Part shown: in pieces, positions 39,301 through 51,840 of the stretch
Layout of the letters: the number at the start of each line of letters is the position of its first letter
Numbering within the stretch: position 1 is the stretch's first letter
Assembly: GCA_008711295.1 (NCBI GenBank)
Contig: VUYV01000147.1
Location: 675,919 to 739,918, forward strand
Length of the DNA: 64,000 nt
Direction: 5' to 3'
Source: Anarhynchus alexandrinus
Taxonomy: Eukaryota; Chordata; Aves; Charadriiformes; Charadriidae
The notes under the pieces: generated by a model
Seen by the model: only the letters and a program-made list of their open reading frames with translations
Told to the model about the DNA's origin: nothing
Database searches by the model: none
Position numbers and translations under genes: made by a program

Positions 39301-40179
39301 GGCTTAGTGAATTGAGTTGACTCATGGAAAGGTCTGACAAGCATCAGAGCCAGCAACACAAGGGAATGAAGGAGCTGGAAGGAGGAGAGGCATAGAAATG
39401 AGAGAAGAGGCAGGCGGGGAGTTGTTAGGTCATGCCACCTGTAAGCTGTAAGCAGCAGCTTGTGTTTTGAGTTTTGTGATAACTATAATGTAATTTCCAC
39501 CCTGTCAGCCTCAAGTTTTTCATTGCATGGTCCTGCCAGTGCCCTTGTATTGGATCTTCTGTGAAACCAAGAGATAAGCCTGTTCATCTCTCTAATCAGA
39601 AAATGGATATATGCATTTTTGTATAAGTGCCATCTCCAAATGTGGGGAACCATGTAAGTAACTTCTTTAGAGGTTTCAGTCAGGTGTATAGTCCAGACCT
39701 TTTGAGTGTATTAGTAGCACATTGTTGCAAAACATTCTCCACTGGATTTCATTAAGTGTATAAGGAAGATGAGGTTATCACCAATTAAAAAGTGATGATT
39801 ACCTGACTGGACAAAGAGAACTGCTGCCTGCAGCAAGCAAATGCAGCCTACTCAATAAAAAGGTTGATGTACCATAGCTTGAAGCATTCATGGGCAAAAG
39901 CGTACAAGGAACTTCTTAAACAAAAAAAAAAAACACCAAAAAAAAAAGGAAAAAAAAGATATGATTCCCTCTAGAATAAATAAATTTTGCAATCCTATCA
40001 GCTGATCTAGTATGAAAAGAAAAAACTCCTTAAAATTATCATGTAAATTTACCTACATTTGTATAAAATTAATGCTACTCATAAAATATACAATTTAATT
40101 TACATATATAATTTATATTTATATAAAATTATATTCATGTAATATTCATGTAGAATTTATATAAAGATTTTGATTAGAG
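33398..40179. other. Intronic sequence between two CR1 copies
   Basis: Contains (TG)n/(TA)n at about 34602-34627 followed by a T run, a TG repeat at 37945-37960, an unknown base at 36121 and A-rich runs at 39919-39958. An acceptor-like TTTTCTTAG at about 35994 precedes a 38-codon open stretch with no donor. No gene recognised. Confidence 0.5.
39040..39330. promoter_or_regulatory. Possible regulatory stretch with repeated TAATTAG-CTGCAG module
   Basis: CTAATTAGCCTGCAGTTGCAGG (39056-39077) recurs in altered form as CCAATTAGGCTGCAGCTTCACAGG about 45 bp on. Each joins a homeodomain core to a CTGCAG block. The region is otherwise complex, ending in a short GTT run. An enhancer is possible; evidence is motif layout only. 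Confidence 0.25.
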
Positions 40180-42258
40180 GGTGAAAGAAGTAAAGCTACA
40201 AAACAGTAGAGAGCTTATGGGTAAGGATCAGAGGATAAATCAGCACAGGTGATATTACAGTGAGTGTCTGCTACAGCCTAGCAAGAACAGGAGACAGATG
40301 AAGCCTTCTTTATGCAGCTGGTGAAAGCCTCATAATCACAGACTCGAGAGGTGCTGCCTTCACAAACAAGGAAGATCTGTTGGCATATGGGTTAGGGCAG
40401 CCTCAGCTGAAATGACTGTGAGATGAGTTTAAGATCCTCAGAGGAGTCACCAAGACGAACAGCAGAATTAGAGCCTTGGACTTTTGAAGGACAGATCTTG
40501 ATCTGTTCAGGGACATGCTTGGCAAGGTCTCATTGGGAGGTGCCCTGAAGGGCAAAGGGGCCCAGGAGAGCTGGTTGATCAAGGACAGCCTCTTGGAGCA
40601 TGGGGATGGACTGTTGCCTTGTGTAGAGAGTTGAGCAAGCATGGCAGAAAGTCATGGTGGATAGCTGAGCCCGAGAAAATGCACAGAGACGGAAGAAGGG
40701 GCAGGCTACTTGGGAGGATACAGCGACATTGCCTGCTTATATAGGAATGGAGTCAGGAAAGCCAAAGCTCATCTTTGACAAGGGAAAAGTGGGTGTACTT
40801 GATGCCTTCTTTGCCTCGGTTTTCATAGGTAAGACTTACCCCCAAGCCTGGCAGGTCCTGGAGCCTGCTGGCAGAGTCTGTGGGAGTGAGGCTTCACTTT
40901 TCAGGAGGTGAGGACAGAGTTAGGGATCACTTAACCACTTGGACATGCACAAGTCTGTGGAACCTGCTGGCATGCATCCAGGAGCTGGTTAATGTCATTG
41001 TGAGGCCGTTCTTTGTTAGCTTCAAAAGGTTGTGGCCCTTGAGGGACACTTCTCAGGACTGGAAAAAGGCAGTATCACACCCATCCTCAAGGTGGACGAG
41101 GAGGAGGATATAGGGAACTACAGGCTGGTCTGCAGCCTTCCCCTGGGATGGTGATGGAGCAGATAATTATAGAAACCATTTCCAAACACATCAACTTCAA
41201 GAAAGGGGTTGGTGGGAGCAGCCAACGTGGGCAAATCATACCTGATCAGCCTCACTGCTTTCTGTGATATGAGGTGCTGTGGACAAGGAAAAGGCAGCGC
41301 ATCTTGTATACCTTGGCTTTAGCTAGGCCTTTAACACAGTCTCTCATAGTTTATTTATCACTGAACTGGTGAGATATGGGCTCTGCAAGTAGATGATGAG
41401 TGGAAAATTGGCTGGACGCCCAGACTCAAAGTTGTGATCAGGGGTGCTAATGTCTTCAGTATGCTGGAGGGCAGAGCTGTGCTCGGAGGGTCCTGGACAG
41501 GTTGCAGAAACAACAGGTTACAGAAATGCGCTGTCAGGAACTTAATGAAGTTTAACAAAGGGAGATGCAAGGTCCCGGCCCTGGGGAGGAGCAGCAACCT
41601 CATGCAGCAGCACATCCTGGGGCTGACAGAGAGCAGCTTTGCAGAACCTGGGGGTCCTGGTGGACCATAAGCCAGCAATGCATATTTGCAGCAAAGGCAG
41701 CTAACAGCCTCTTGGGCTGCAGTAGGCAGCAGGTGGTCCTTCCCCTTTGCTCAGCACTGGTGAGACATATTTGGAGTGCTGTGTCTGGTTTTGGGCTCCT
41801 CAGTTTGAGAGCCATGGACATACTGGAACAAGTCCAACAAAGGGCTACCAAGCAGGTCAGGGGCTAGAGCGCAGGACATCCAAGGACAGGCTGACAGAGC
41901 TGGAACTCTTCAACATGGAGGAGAGAAGGCTCAGGTGAGACCTTGTCTGTTGTCTAGAACAGCCTGATTGGAAGATTTGGAAAAGGTGGAGCCATACCCT
42001 TTTCTCATGGTGATAGGATGAGGGGCAGTGGACACAAGCTGGAATATGGGAAATTTTGGTTAGATATGAAGAAATATTTTTTTACTATCAGAGGGGCCAA
42101 ACGCTGGAGCAGGTTCCTAGAGATAGTGTGGAATCTTCATCTTTGTAGGTGTTAAAGACCTGACAGGCCTGCTGTGTAGTTTAGCCTGATTTGAGCAGTG
42201 GGTTGGACTAGAATGACCTCCAAAGGACCCTTCCGACCTGAACCACTCTGTGACTCCA
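40180..42258 (+). mobile_element. CR1 LINE, long, heavily decayed copy
   Basis: A sense CR1 beginning in the endonuclease region (GTGTCTGCTACAGCC, then GATGAAGCCTTCTTTATGCAGCTGG at about 40266-40322) and ending in GAACCACTCTGTGACTCC. The RT motif A catalytic Asp is now Gly (41315-41317), followed by an in-frame TAG (41324), and the motif C region around 41400-41460 is deleted. Many indels break every frame. It is older than the copies at 18545 and 31335. Confidence 0.88.
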
Positions 42259-42830
42259 CGAAAGCAGGTATATGAGGGTGCTGATTAAGACTGAATATAA
42301 ATCAATGCTCAGAAAATGAAGATAATGAAAACTAAACAGGAAAAATAGACTAGCGAGTTGAACAAAATAAAAGGAAAATTGTACGGGTTTCTGCCTGCCA
42401 CAAATCGGTATTGGCAATGGTAGTGCAGATCTGAGTGAGCTGAGAGTTCTGCTCAGGATTAGACAGGGTGCAACCCTCCTTACTCAGGTAATAACACACT
42501 TTCTTCTCCCACTGCTAATTGGGATATCGGATGGCAACTGCTGAAAAATAAATACATGTTGAACCCGTAGGATGGTATAATTTGCTCACAGAACCCTTTG
42601 AATCAAACCCTCGATTCAAGACTTTTCCAAGCCAATGATACTAATTTTTTAAGGTGAGCTAGATTTTTTTTTAAAGACTAGATTATTCCAAGTTTTTGTG
42701 CTTTTCATTTTTAAATCTGATTGTGAGCTTGTTGATGTGATGTTATCATTACATGAGCTAGGATTTTTTTGAAGACCAGAAATGAAGCAAAACTTTTGGT
42801 GCCATTTAAAGTAACCTACTTGGGAGGCAG

Positions 42831-42868
42831 ATGATATACTGCTCTGATTGTCAGCAGAGCAGTATCAT
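42831..42868. other. Short imperfect hairpin
   Basis: ATACTGCTCTG (42836-42846) pairs perfectly with CAGAGCAGTAT (42855-42865) around an 8-base loop. Past a two-base bulge the stem continues with ATG/CAT. At 38 nt it is too short for a microRNA precursor; chance or a small structured RNA element are alternatives. Confidence 0.45.
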
Positions 42869-43147
42869 GGAATGAATGAGGCTTTAAGGTGGTAGCATAA
42901 GTATATTTTGTTGTTGTTTTTTGTTTGTTTGTTTTATGAAGGTAGTGTTTAATTTACAGAGCTCTCCTTGTTTTGGTACCTGTGTTCAGTCATCTATTTA
43001 TGACTAAGTGTATTAGTGGGACTGCGCCTTGAAAAGCAATGAGTCAAAAGATCTCGGGGATCACAGGCAGTCTTACAGCCACGTATGGATCTAAGTACAG
43101 TTGGAGTATAAATTGTTGGTGGGCAGATGCAATTGTGTCTGCAGTGA

Positions 43148-43342
43148 GCGTTTGCCCTTGCGATATTGTCCATTTCAAAATCAGATGCTGACAAATGGGA
43201 AAGAACAGAGCAGCGAGCAAGGTTAAGGATTCAGAAAGTGCCTCTCGGTGAGATTGAAGTGACGGTCTCTTCAGTTGATCTGAAAGAAATTTCAGCTCTT
43301 GTGAGGATGGCCAGAAAGTGGCTGCATGAGGAAAAGGTTTAA
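43148..43342 (+). other. CpG-containing open block in intron 2, unidentified
   Basis: A 64-codon stop-free frame lies between TGA at 43145 and TAA at 43340. Its residues, such as DADKWERTEQRARLRIQKV and then VSSVDLKEISALV, are charged and amphipathic like real protein. It has several CpG dinucleotides (for example GCGATATTG, GCGAGC, CTCGG, ACGG), more than nearby intron. A possible exon at 43185-43247 (acceptor AATCAG, donor CTCG|GTGAGA) would be 63 bp with phase 1 at both ends, which fits PTPRK phasing. The only in-frame ATG is late, so it would not be a stand-alone gene. Chance remains likely. Confidence 0.2.
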
Positions 43343-46014
43343 TTGGTGTTAGCTATTTTAACCCAGTCAACAAAGACATCGTAGTACCTAGTGATTGTAA
43401 GCAGAAGTGATATAAATTCTCCCTCAGCCCTGTTTTAAACATTTCTTTCCCCAGTGAGGGGGAACATTAAAATAATTTTGGTTATTTTAGATTTTTTTGT
43501 TGCTCGTTTTGTCACTTCTTAGTTTTCAGTGACTCTAATTGGCCTACTTCAGACCTTGGTTTTGTAGGTATTTATTAGTTTCCACATGTGCAATGCGAAA
43601 AAAGAGCTATCTGTTCTGTCTGAAGTGGAGAAGTGATTGCATGGATGTGTGCTATGAAGGTGCAAAATGAGTAATGAGCTGGAATGCAAAACCCTGATGT
43701 GGGAAAAACCAGATGTGGGAGGTCGCAGCCGTGCTGGAGAGACACATGCATGCCTCCTCAAGGGACCTGCAATATTTGTATGTTGTTATACATTATTTGT
43801 ATAATATCTATATATTTAAGGTATGCTTTGATAAGGTTCTAATAAAGAAACATCATATGAAACAGCTTATTAAACTATACAAAGCTGCTGAAGCAGTACT
43901 GCGGGCTTCCTGGTTCTGGAGCTTCATGTGCAATAGAGAATCTGATTTTAGACGTAGTAATATTTTGCAATCTTGACCTTTTTAAGATAGAGGATCAAAA
44001 TGAGTATTTTCCTTGCCATTATGACAGTTGGGGCAGGTGTGTATTTTGGTGAGCAGGCCTTCGTTAAGCCAGGGATTTCACCAGATCTCTCAGGTAGGCT
44101 TCCTAGTAGCTAGTAGTCCAGAAATAGTAGCTTTGGGGGGAGAAAAACATGTCACAATACAGCATTCAGTGTTTTCTGCTAAATGTGAGCAAGAAATAGC
44201 GACAGCATTAAGAAGAGGAGGGAAGCAGTACTTGTACAGATCTTTCCTTAGTGTTGCCTATCGACTTCTGAAAAGGCAACTGGGAAAAAATCTTTGCTGC
44301 TCTTTTTTGAGTCATGTACTGACTGTTCCTGGGTTGCTCGGAGACTTTAGCTGACTTTCCTGCTGGGAGAAACTTTCAAATATATCTGACTTAAATAGAT
44401 GAACACTTATCTTCCATGTGCTTTGATAGCTCCGCTTAACAAGTTTCCTGTTAACAAAGATATTTGCATTTAAATGTTTGTCTCTTGCATCCATCTGCTC
44501 CATCTCTTTGATCCTTAACTGAAATCCTAATTATGATAGCATTTATGATTGTTCCCCAAGTAAACTCTGATATCACTCATACAGGATCTAACATCACTGC
44601 AGCAACATTTGAAAAGGTAAAGTTGAATTTTTACTTGATTTTTTTCTTTTTAATAGAAATTTGATCTGTACAAGGAATCAAATTTCATGTTTAAGAATGT
44701 AAACAGGGAATAGGAAAGTATTTATTCAACGTTCACCTTTATTCAGCAGTGTTTTACTGAACTGGAGAGAGATGTAATATGATGCATAGTTGCCATAATG
44801 AATAGGTACTGAGTTCAACAGATGAATGAAGTATGGTTATTACACATCTTACGTTCTTCCAGTGTGGAGTAGGTTACATTGGTTTATATTTTATTCAGAT
44901 ATGCTCCACTGAGTTTTTACTTAGGTAAAATAACAAAAAAAAAAAAAATTAGTTGTAAAAAATAATGAAGAAAACCCTTTGTTTCTTGGAGGGAAAGAAA
45001 AGAAAATTACGTAAGCCAGAATCTTGTGGAACTAAAACCTATGATACATTCAAAATAGCCTAGAAAATTATAATTTCTTTAAAGAGTTGCATGAGGATTT
45101 TTCTAATTTACCTACCTGCAACCCTATAGATAACTGCCCAGGATACTGCAGCATGTTTGCAGATGAGACCATATAGCCTTTGGAACATAATTTTTTTGTT
45201 TGTTTGTTTGGTTTTTTTGGTCCCTGTGTTAGTCCTGTTGAAGGTGAACAAATATGAAAACAACTCCCTCTAAGTTAGTGGTATAAAAGCTTTGTTGGAG
45301 TTGTGGGGGGTGTTATATCTTCATGATCTGTCTGTCTTCCTGCAGTTCGAGACTCAGCATGACTGGTTAGAAACACACTGAAATCTTTTGAGGGTATGTG
45401 GGAGTTACAATGAAGAAAATTGACTGAAAGGAACAGAAGACTAAGTATCAGCTGAAAATAAATTCTGTTATGTGCTTCCACCCCTTCCTCTGAATACAAA
45501 CTGTAAAACTAAAAACTCTTTGTCTAGTAATTTACTTCTCTTTAAAATTCTAAGTGAGATTGGACAGTTATGTAGAAAAAGAAAATCCAGAGTTAATAAA
45601 AAACTGAAAGTAGTAGTCAAGGAATTTTATTGACAAGATTATAAGATCTGAAGCTGGTGGACTGAATGTTTAAATTTATTTTGCAGGTTTCATAAATATT
45701 TTATAATTTTGTTTAAAAGTTTATATTTTGAAGTAAAGTTTGAGAAGTAAAACAAAGGCATCATCTAATATAAAATAAAATTATTTTTTAATGTGGACCA
45801 CTACAATTCTGTATTTTCCATTACTAAATTCAGCTCCTATACCAGTCTGCCTTCAGATCGTTTCCAAAAATATTAGGGAATGTTTTATGCTAAACGTTAA
45901 CCAAAAGTTGCTTTTAATTCATCATTTACCACAACAAAGTCTTTGTTCTGTAATGCCATCAGCATATTAGTTTCCTCTAAGATCTAAAATGCTATAGATC
46001 TTGAAAAAAAAAAA

Positions 46015-46026
46015 CTTTGATCAAAG
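46015..46026. promoter_or_regulatory. Palindromic TCF/LEF-type site
   Basis: CTTTGATCAAAG is a perfect 12-bp palindrome made of two opposed CTTTGAT sites, the core bound by TCF/LEF factors of the Wnt pathway. A single site is weak evidence of function. Confidence 0.3.
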
Positions 46027-47440
46027 ATCTGAACTTGAAATACGTATACTAATTCTTCCCGTGTTTGGAGTTGATAGCATAGTGAATGGTTCTTGCGTTA
46101 AATAAGCAAGTTAATTTTAATTTTTTTAAAAACCTGTGGTAATTTGCATGCTTCTCTAACGCCTCTGTACTTGATTGAAATTTATAATAGGAAGAAAAAT
46201 TACATATAATGATGTTTGTCTTTGACCTTCCATGTTAATTAAAATGGTAACTATCTCTCGTTCTATTTCATCACCTAAATGATGAAAAAACGTTGATTTT
46301 GTACTTTGTCATTTCCTAGCCATCCTTTCCCCTTTTGGCTCTGACTCTTCCCCCTCCCACTCTCCTGAAATGCTTTAACCTATCCTTATGTGTATAGGCA
46401 CAAGGTCATTCAATAAAAGGACGTCCAAAGCTGCAGCAACATGACTTCAGTGCTTTATATTCAGTTTGTTTGCTTAGATTAATATATATACACAAGATCT
46501 TAAGGATTCTATTACTCCCTTCATGTCTTTCCCTCCCCCAAGCACCTTCCTATGTGCTAAATGAGACTAAGCGATGCACTACTGAAGCCGGAGGCAAAAG
46601 AACATGCAAGCATTTTTCATACATATTTGCACTGCTTATCAAAAAAAATTAATGACTCAAGTTTTAATCTCTCAATTTGATGAGATGCCAGCCATTTGCA
46701 GAATTCTTAATTGACCTTTGAAATATAAATCAAGGAGTTATTTACAAAATTAATTCTTCTGAAAAGAAGTCCTGAAGACGAAACTCTCCATGAGTAGGTG
46801 GGCATGTTGGAACACAGTGTAAATAAGGAGTATGTAAAATGACCCAGAGTTTGCAGGATGATTTGTTTGCTTTTTATTTACAGAAGACTGACTTAATGTG
46901 TAACGATAAATAACTGCTCCCGTTGTGTTACAAGGCAGCGCATAAAGAAAGTTAATGTTGCCGTGGTATATGGCAAAATTTAGGTTGAATGTGTTTGATT
47001 TGGAATTTGCGTCCCTATCATAATGAGAGAGAACAGAGACACCGAATGGCTTTCTGGCTCAAATTTTGTTCTGGTAAAATTGGTGTGATGAAGGCCAAGT
47101 CTCCTGATGCTTTGAGCCTCATAAGATCACAGCTGATCTTCTACATCTGTATGAAATAAATGGCTAGATCACCAATGAAAATGCTTAGATGTTTTAACCA
47201 AAAGCAGATATTTTTGCTTTTAAAAGAGTTCCTCTACCCAAGGGTTTTCTCTTTGATGGCCTGCTCAAATATACAGTTCTGACGCGATGCTCCATTTTTA
47301 GTCATGGGCTTTCTTTCATCTGGTGGGCTCCCTGCCTAACACTAGCACTATGCTACTTTTCTCTAAATCTGGCCAAATGTATAGTCTTGCGCATCAGTGA
47401 TCTAGGAAATTAAGGAATCTTATCAATGTATGTAAATACC

Positions 47441-47759
47441 TGCAGGGAGAGTGTAAAGAAGAATGAGCCAGGCTCTTTTCGGTGGTGCCCAGTGACAGGA
47501 CAGGAGGCAATGAGCACAAACTGACACACAGGAGGTTCTCTTTGAAGATCGGTAAAACACTTTTTTACTGTGAGGGTGACTGAGCGCTGGTGCAGGTTGC
47601 CCAGAGAGGTTGTGGAGTCTCCATCCTTGGAGATATTTGGAAGCTGTCTGGACACATGGTCCTGGGCAACTGGCTCTAGGTGGCCCTGCTTGAGCACGAG
47701 GTTTGGACCAGATGACCTCCAGAGGTCCCTTCCAACCTCAACCTTCTCTTATTCTGTGA
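47441..47759 (+). mobile_element. CR1 LINE 3' end
   Basis: A sense 3' fragment: remnants of the last coding region, then TTTTTTACTGTGAGGGTGACTGAGCGCTGG, GTTGCCCAGAGAGGTTGTGGAGTCTCCATCC, and the terminal CCTTCCAACCTCAACCTTCTCTTATTCTGTGA. Short, 5'-truncated and non-functional, as is usual for CR1 insertions. Confidence 0.9.
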
Positions 47760-48479
47760 AATCTGCATTTAGTTTTCTTATTTTTTGTAACTGTGGAATA
47801 CTTTTAAAATAAGATTTACTGCTTCTGAACAGCAAGACAAAGGAACTTTCCCGCTCTGAAAGTATTGTCCAGAAAGTATTGTTGTGGTGTGTTTATATGG
47901 AAGCAGATTTGGTTTTGTCTAGACTTCTACTGGGAATAAAACTAGAAGATCATTGGAAAAACCATTCCCTTCTTAAGTGCTGCATAGCTATTATGATTCC
48001 TGTGTTACTTTTCCCATCTGATACAGGCACTGTTGCTTACAGTGAGTGTAATTCAAGCAAAACGTCATCTTATGCCATTTTCTTTTTTTTTAAGGATCAC
48101 AACTTTAGCATGATTTTTCTGATGGATTTCTCATGTTGGCAATGTTAATTTATATACAGTTTCCTGGGGCAACACAGACAGTTTTATTACTGTCATGGCT
48201 TTTCATTCTAATGAAAATTCTACAAATAAGTACTGTGCACGTCAATATTGGAGATTTATGAGACAGAGAGAGGAGGAAAGAGTAGATTTGTTCAAATTTT
48301 CTTCAATCTTTGTCTAAGTTTTTTTTAAATTTAAATGTAGCTGTAAAATAAATCATTTTCAAAGATTTAATCTACTGTGAGATAGTACAAGTTTGTAAAA
48401 TTGCAGAAGGTAGGTATAATTTTATTTTAGTGTTTTTAAAGTTTGAGGTTTATGACTTGCCATATTGTATTAAGTGTAT

Positions 48480-48905
48480 GCATAAATTGCAGTGCATTGT
48501 GCAGTTAACTGGCACGATATAGTAATTTCAAGTCTTTAAGCACTTTATTAAGGGATGGAGAAATTGGGAGATTTTTTGCTATCCAAGAGAAGAGAACATA
48601 ATTAAAGGAGGCGCAAACCCACATTTATAAGATATATGGCACATCTGGCAGCTTGTGTGAAGATAATATGTTTGTTTGGCTGTGGGAATGCCTGCAATTG
48701 TATCTGCCAATCTGACACAGTAGGAGTTTAGCTAATGAGGTTGCCTAGCAAAAAGTGCATCAGGAGGAAGTCAGGGTTAAAAATAAGCATACATATGAAG
48801 AGAGAGCAAAAGATTTATAATGGATGTAGAACTGTTCCAAGTTGTTATGGCAACTAACATTTTAGACCCATAATTACATAATAACAATGCTGCCAATCCT
48901 AAATA
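48480..48905. promoter_or_regulatory. Candidate conserved enhancer
   Basis: A 425-bp complex stretch without simple repeats. It carries GTTGTTATGGCAAC (48841-48854), close to the RFX X-box GTTGCCATGGCAAC; TAATTACATAATAA (48871-48884), paired homeodomain cores; and TTGGC (48676) and GCCAA (48706) NF1 half-sites around GGGAATG, a TEAD-like core. Several motifs packed together in a large developmental-gene intron suggest an enhancer. Conservation is not tested. Confidence 0.35.
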
Positions 48906-51615
48906 GATTGCATTTTTGTTATGTGTTTTTCTTCAATATTTTTTAAGAAATCTTGAAGTATTTTCTAAAATATTCAGTATTTGAAATACTCTGTCAATGA
49001 TTATGTAAAGTCCGTATATTTTCATTTCTGTAGAACTACAGTGAACAACAATATACAACTTAATGGAATAAATGTAAAAACTAAAATACAGGAAAACTAT
49101 GTGTGATTTTGATACCAAAGCAATTTTTTTTTTTTTGTGTAAACCTGAAAAACAGATGTAAAGATATAAATCCTAGTACTGTTAGCTTAGACTTAAAGAA
49201 TGGATTTTTCTAACTTTTAAAAATCAAGCTAATAATGCTGTTTACTCTCTTGGGACAGTTTGTAGGAAAACCTTTGAAAACATACAGAAATAATAACCAG
49301 AATGCATGCTGTAGTTATTTACCTTAATTGTCCCAAAAGAGAGAATAAATCTATTTTATTCCTGCCATCTCTTGAAGTCATGTTTTTCAGAAAGTCTATT
49401 GAATAGATGATACGTGAAATTAATTATAATAGATTTAGAATTGCAGTTCTTCCAAGAGTGAAGGAAAATTTTAAGTATGAGCTTTTTTCATAGCTGGGCT
49501 TGACTATTTCTTGTCTCTTAAGAACTTACTGTGTCATAGCACTGTTTTAAGATTTGGTATAAACATTACTAAGTTTGATCAAATCATAATAAAAGTAATG
49601 GTGACATACACATTTACTATTTAGAAGCAACCTTGGAGTGGTCATAATATGGCACATGCATAGTCTGCTTTGAGTCTATTCTCATTTTAAGCTTTTTTTT
49701 TCTTTGAGGAAAACAGAATTCTACATTTTTTTGCCTGATGTAATATAGGGAATTTCCTACATCACCTGTGCAGGAGGGATGAGACAGAGATGGGAAGGTA
49801 TTCATTGTAATCCAGAACTTGCCACTTTTTTTATCAAGTGGGCTGAAGCAAGATGGTACTTCAGTTATTTGAAAAGAGTGTGATGATGTTGAAGGCCACC
49901 CAAGGGAAGTAAACAGCTCCAAAGACATGCTTAGGTACAGCCCTTTACATTTTGTCCAGGAGGAGCTGTGGCAAGGCACTAAATGTTTAAGGAAAACTGT
50001 CATTCTGCCCATCTCAAAAATAGTGAAATTGTCATTCTAGCTTAATTAAGTGCTTTCGTGACACTTGGAGCACTGCCTTGCTCGCTGGCTGACAAGTTTT
50101 TCTTGATTAAGAAACACTCAGTGTGGGTGTACTTAATTCTTCTTCCAGCTCAGACTACTCCACAGTGGTGTGCCTTCAGTTCTTTAAACTTTCAGTTTTT
50201 CACGTGTGAAAGGACTGAGTTATACAAGTTGCTTGGAAAATCAGTGGACCTTAAATTGTTTGTCTTGCATAAAATTCTTGTAGTGTTGAAGACGACTGGA
50301 TTATGTTCTTCCATCATTTGTGAAGGTCATTACTAACGTGACCAAACTGTTGGATTTATATTCCTGCCATGGCAAGGACAAGCAATTGCTTGATACTCCT
50401 TAGTTCAGATTCATGAGCATTACATGTACTGAAAACTATTTACTCTTCTGTCTTTCTAATTAGGGTGTATTTACAATAAGATGAAGAGAATTGGTACTGG
50501 TAAGCGTGGCATTTGGTATATCACAGGTATGTGTGCATAAAATGGTGACATCAGGTTTTCTGATAATTTAAAAGTAGGGATATAATCTGGAAAGAAAGTC
50601 TGACGAAGAGGGCTTGAGTTGCGAATTCAAGCTTTGTTAGCCATAATTGAAGAATGAGGTTACCGGTAATGCTCAAGGTCTTATATTTTTCTCAAAAGCA
50701 TTAGCAATGAAAGTTATGTACCAATGAGGAAAACAGGAAAGAGTACAAACCCAGGAACATTATATGCAATGTTGCAGTACGTCTCACTAAGACAGGTTTT
50801 TAGTAGGAACTTGCTAAAAGCTTAGGATTTAATTGAAACCCCAACTTTTTGTGAGACATCAGAAGCAAAAAGCTTGGAGGACCCTGCCCGGTGGAGAGTA
50901 GAGGCAGTAGAGGAAGACTGGTGTTATTAGTACTACTTTTACTAAATAGGGGAAGAGAAACCTGCAATTGCTGGCGCTCCCTTGTCCTAGGCAATTTTAG
51001 GTGGCACTTAGATGCGTATCAATATGTGCATGTAAGAGACTGCAGGGCATGGCCAGCCTGTGGGTTGGTCAATGCTTGCTCAGGTGGTGTGATCTTCCAG
51101 TCCAACTCAGCTTTACTAGAATTACCTTTGCAGACATACAGTTACATGCATACTGCTGTTTTAGATCTGTTAAAATACTGCTTTTTGAAAGAGCCTTAGC
51201 TTTGCAGTAGTTTGTAAATCTTCTTGCGTAGCATTTATTTCTGCCGTTTTGCTCTGTTAATGTGAGCACACAGGAGAGATGTATTACGTGGTTAAGGAGA
51301 TCATGGTCAGGTGGTGGGCATGGGTTGATGGAGTTTTCTTTACCGAGGTGGCTGTGTAAATCAGTGATGCTTTCATCTCTTCATGTGATCAGAACTGCAT
51401 TAAATATTATCTAAAATGACATGACAGATCTAAAAAGATAAACAAGCAGAAGCGAGAGGGCATGTATGTTGCACATGACATAAAGCCATGGAAGAAATAG
51501 TATATATGAATACAGAAGAGCTATTCTTAGAATACCAGAAGTAGGGTGAGACAATGAAATCAAGCAGCACATCATAATGAAGGTAGGTACATATGTTTGC
51601 ACATAATGAAATGTT

Positions 51616-51840
51616 TTGTCAGAAGAAAGTATTGCTGGATTAAAACAACTGCTTGTTGAGTTAATGAATGATAGGACTCTTAGTACAAGAGTTCAGTTAC
51701 AAAGTGTGGCTCGTGAAGTTCCTGATCTGCTTGCTGGAGGAATGAACATGGGAAAAAGATTAGCCTTTTTCTTGTGCTGTTCCTTAAACATCCCAAATCG
51801 CCAGTGTCACAATTATTATGCTCTTTTAATGTTTCATTAA
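51616..51840 (+). other. Protein-like open frame in intron 2, unidentified
   Basis: A 74-codon frame, open from a TTG codon, with its first 50 residues protein-like (SEESIAGLKQLLVELMND, then VQLQSVAREVPDLLAGG), suggesting an amphipathic helix. It follows a TTTTGTCAG acceptor-like site at 51622 whose phase would again be 1. The later part becomes Cys- and Phe-rich and looks random. No clear in-frame donor is present. No known domain is recognised; a transposon remnant or chance are alternatives. Confidence 0.18.

Larger units (their letters stand above)
42259..47440. other. Intronic sequence between two CR1 copies
   Basis: AT-rich unique DNA with A runs (44935-44948), a short hairpin (42831-42868), a TCF/LEF palindrome (46015-46026) and the open block at 43148, all listed separately. 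No gene recognised. Confidence 0.5.
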
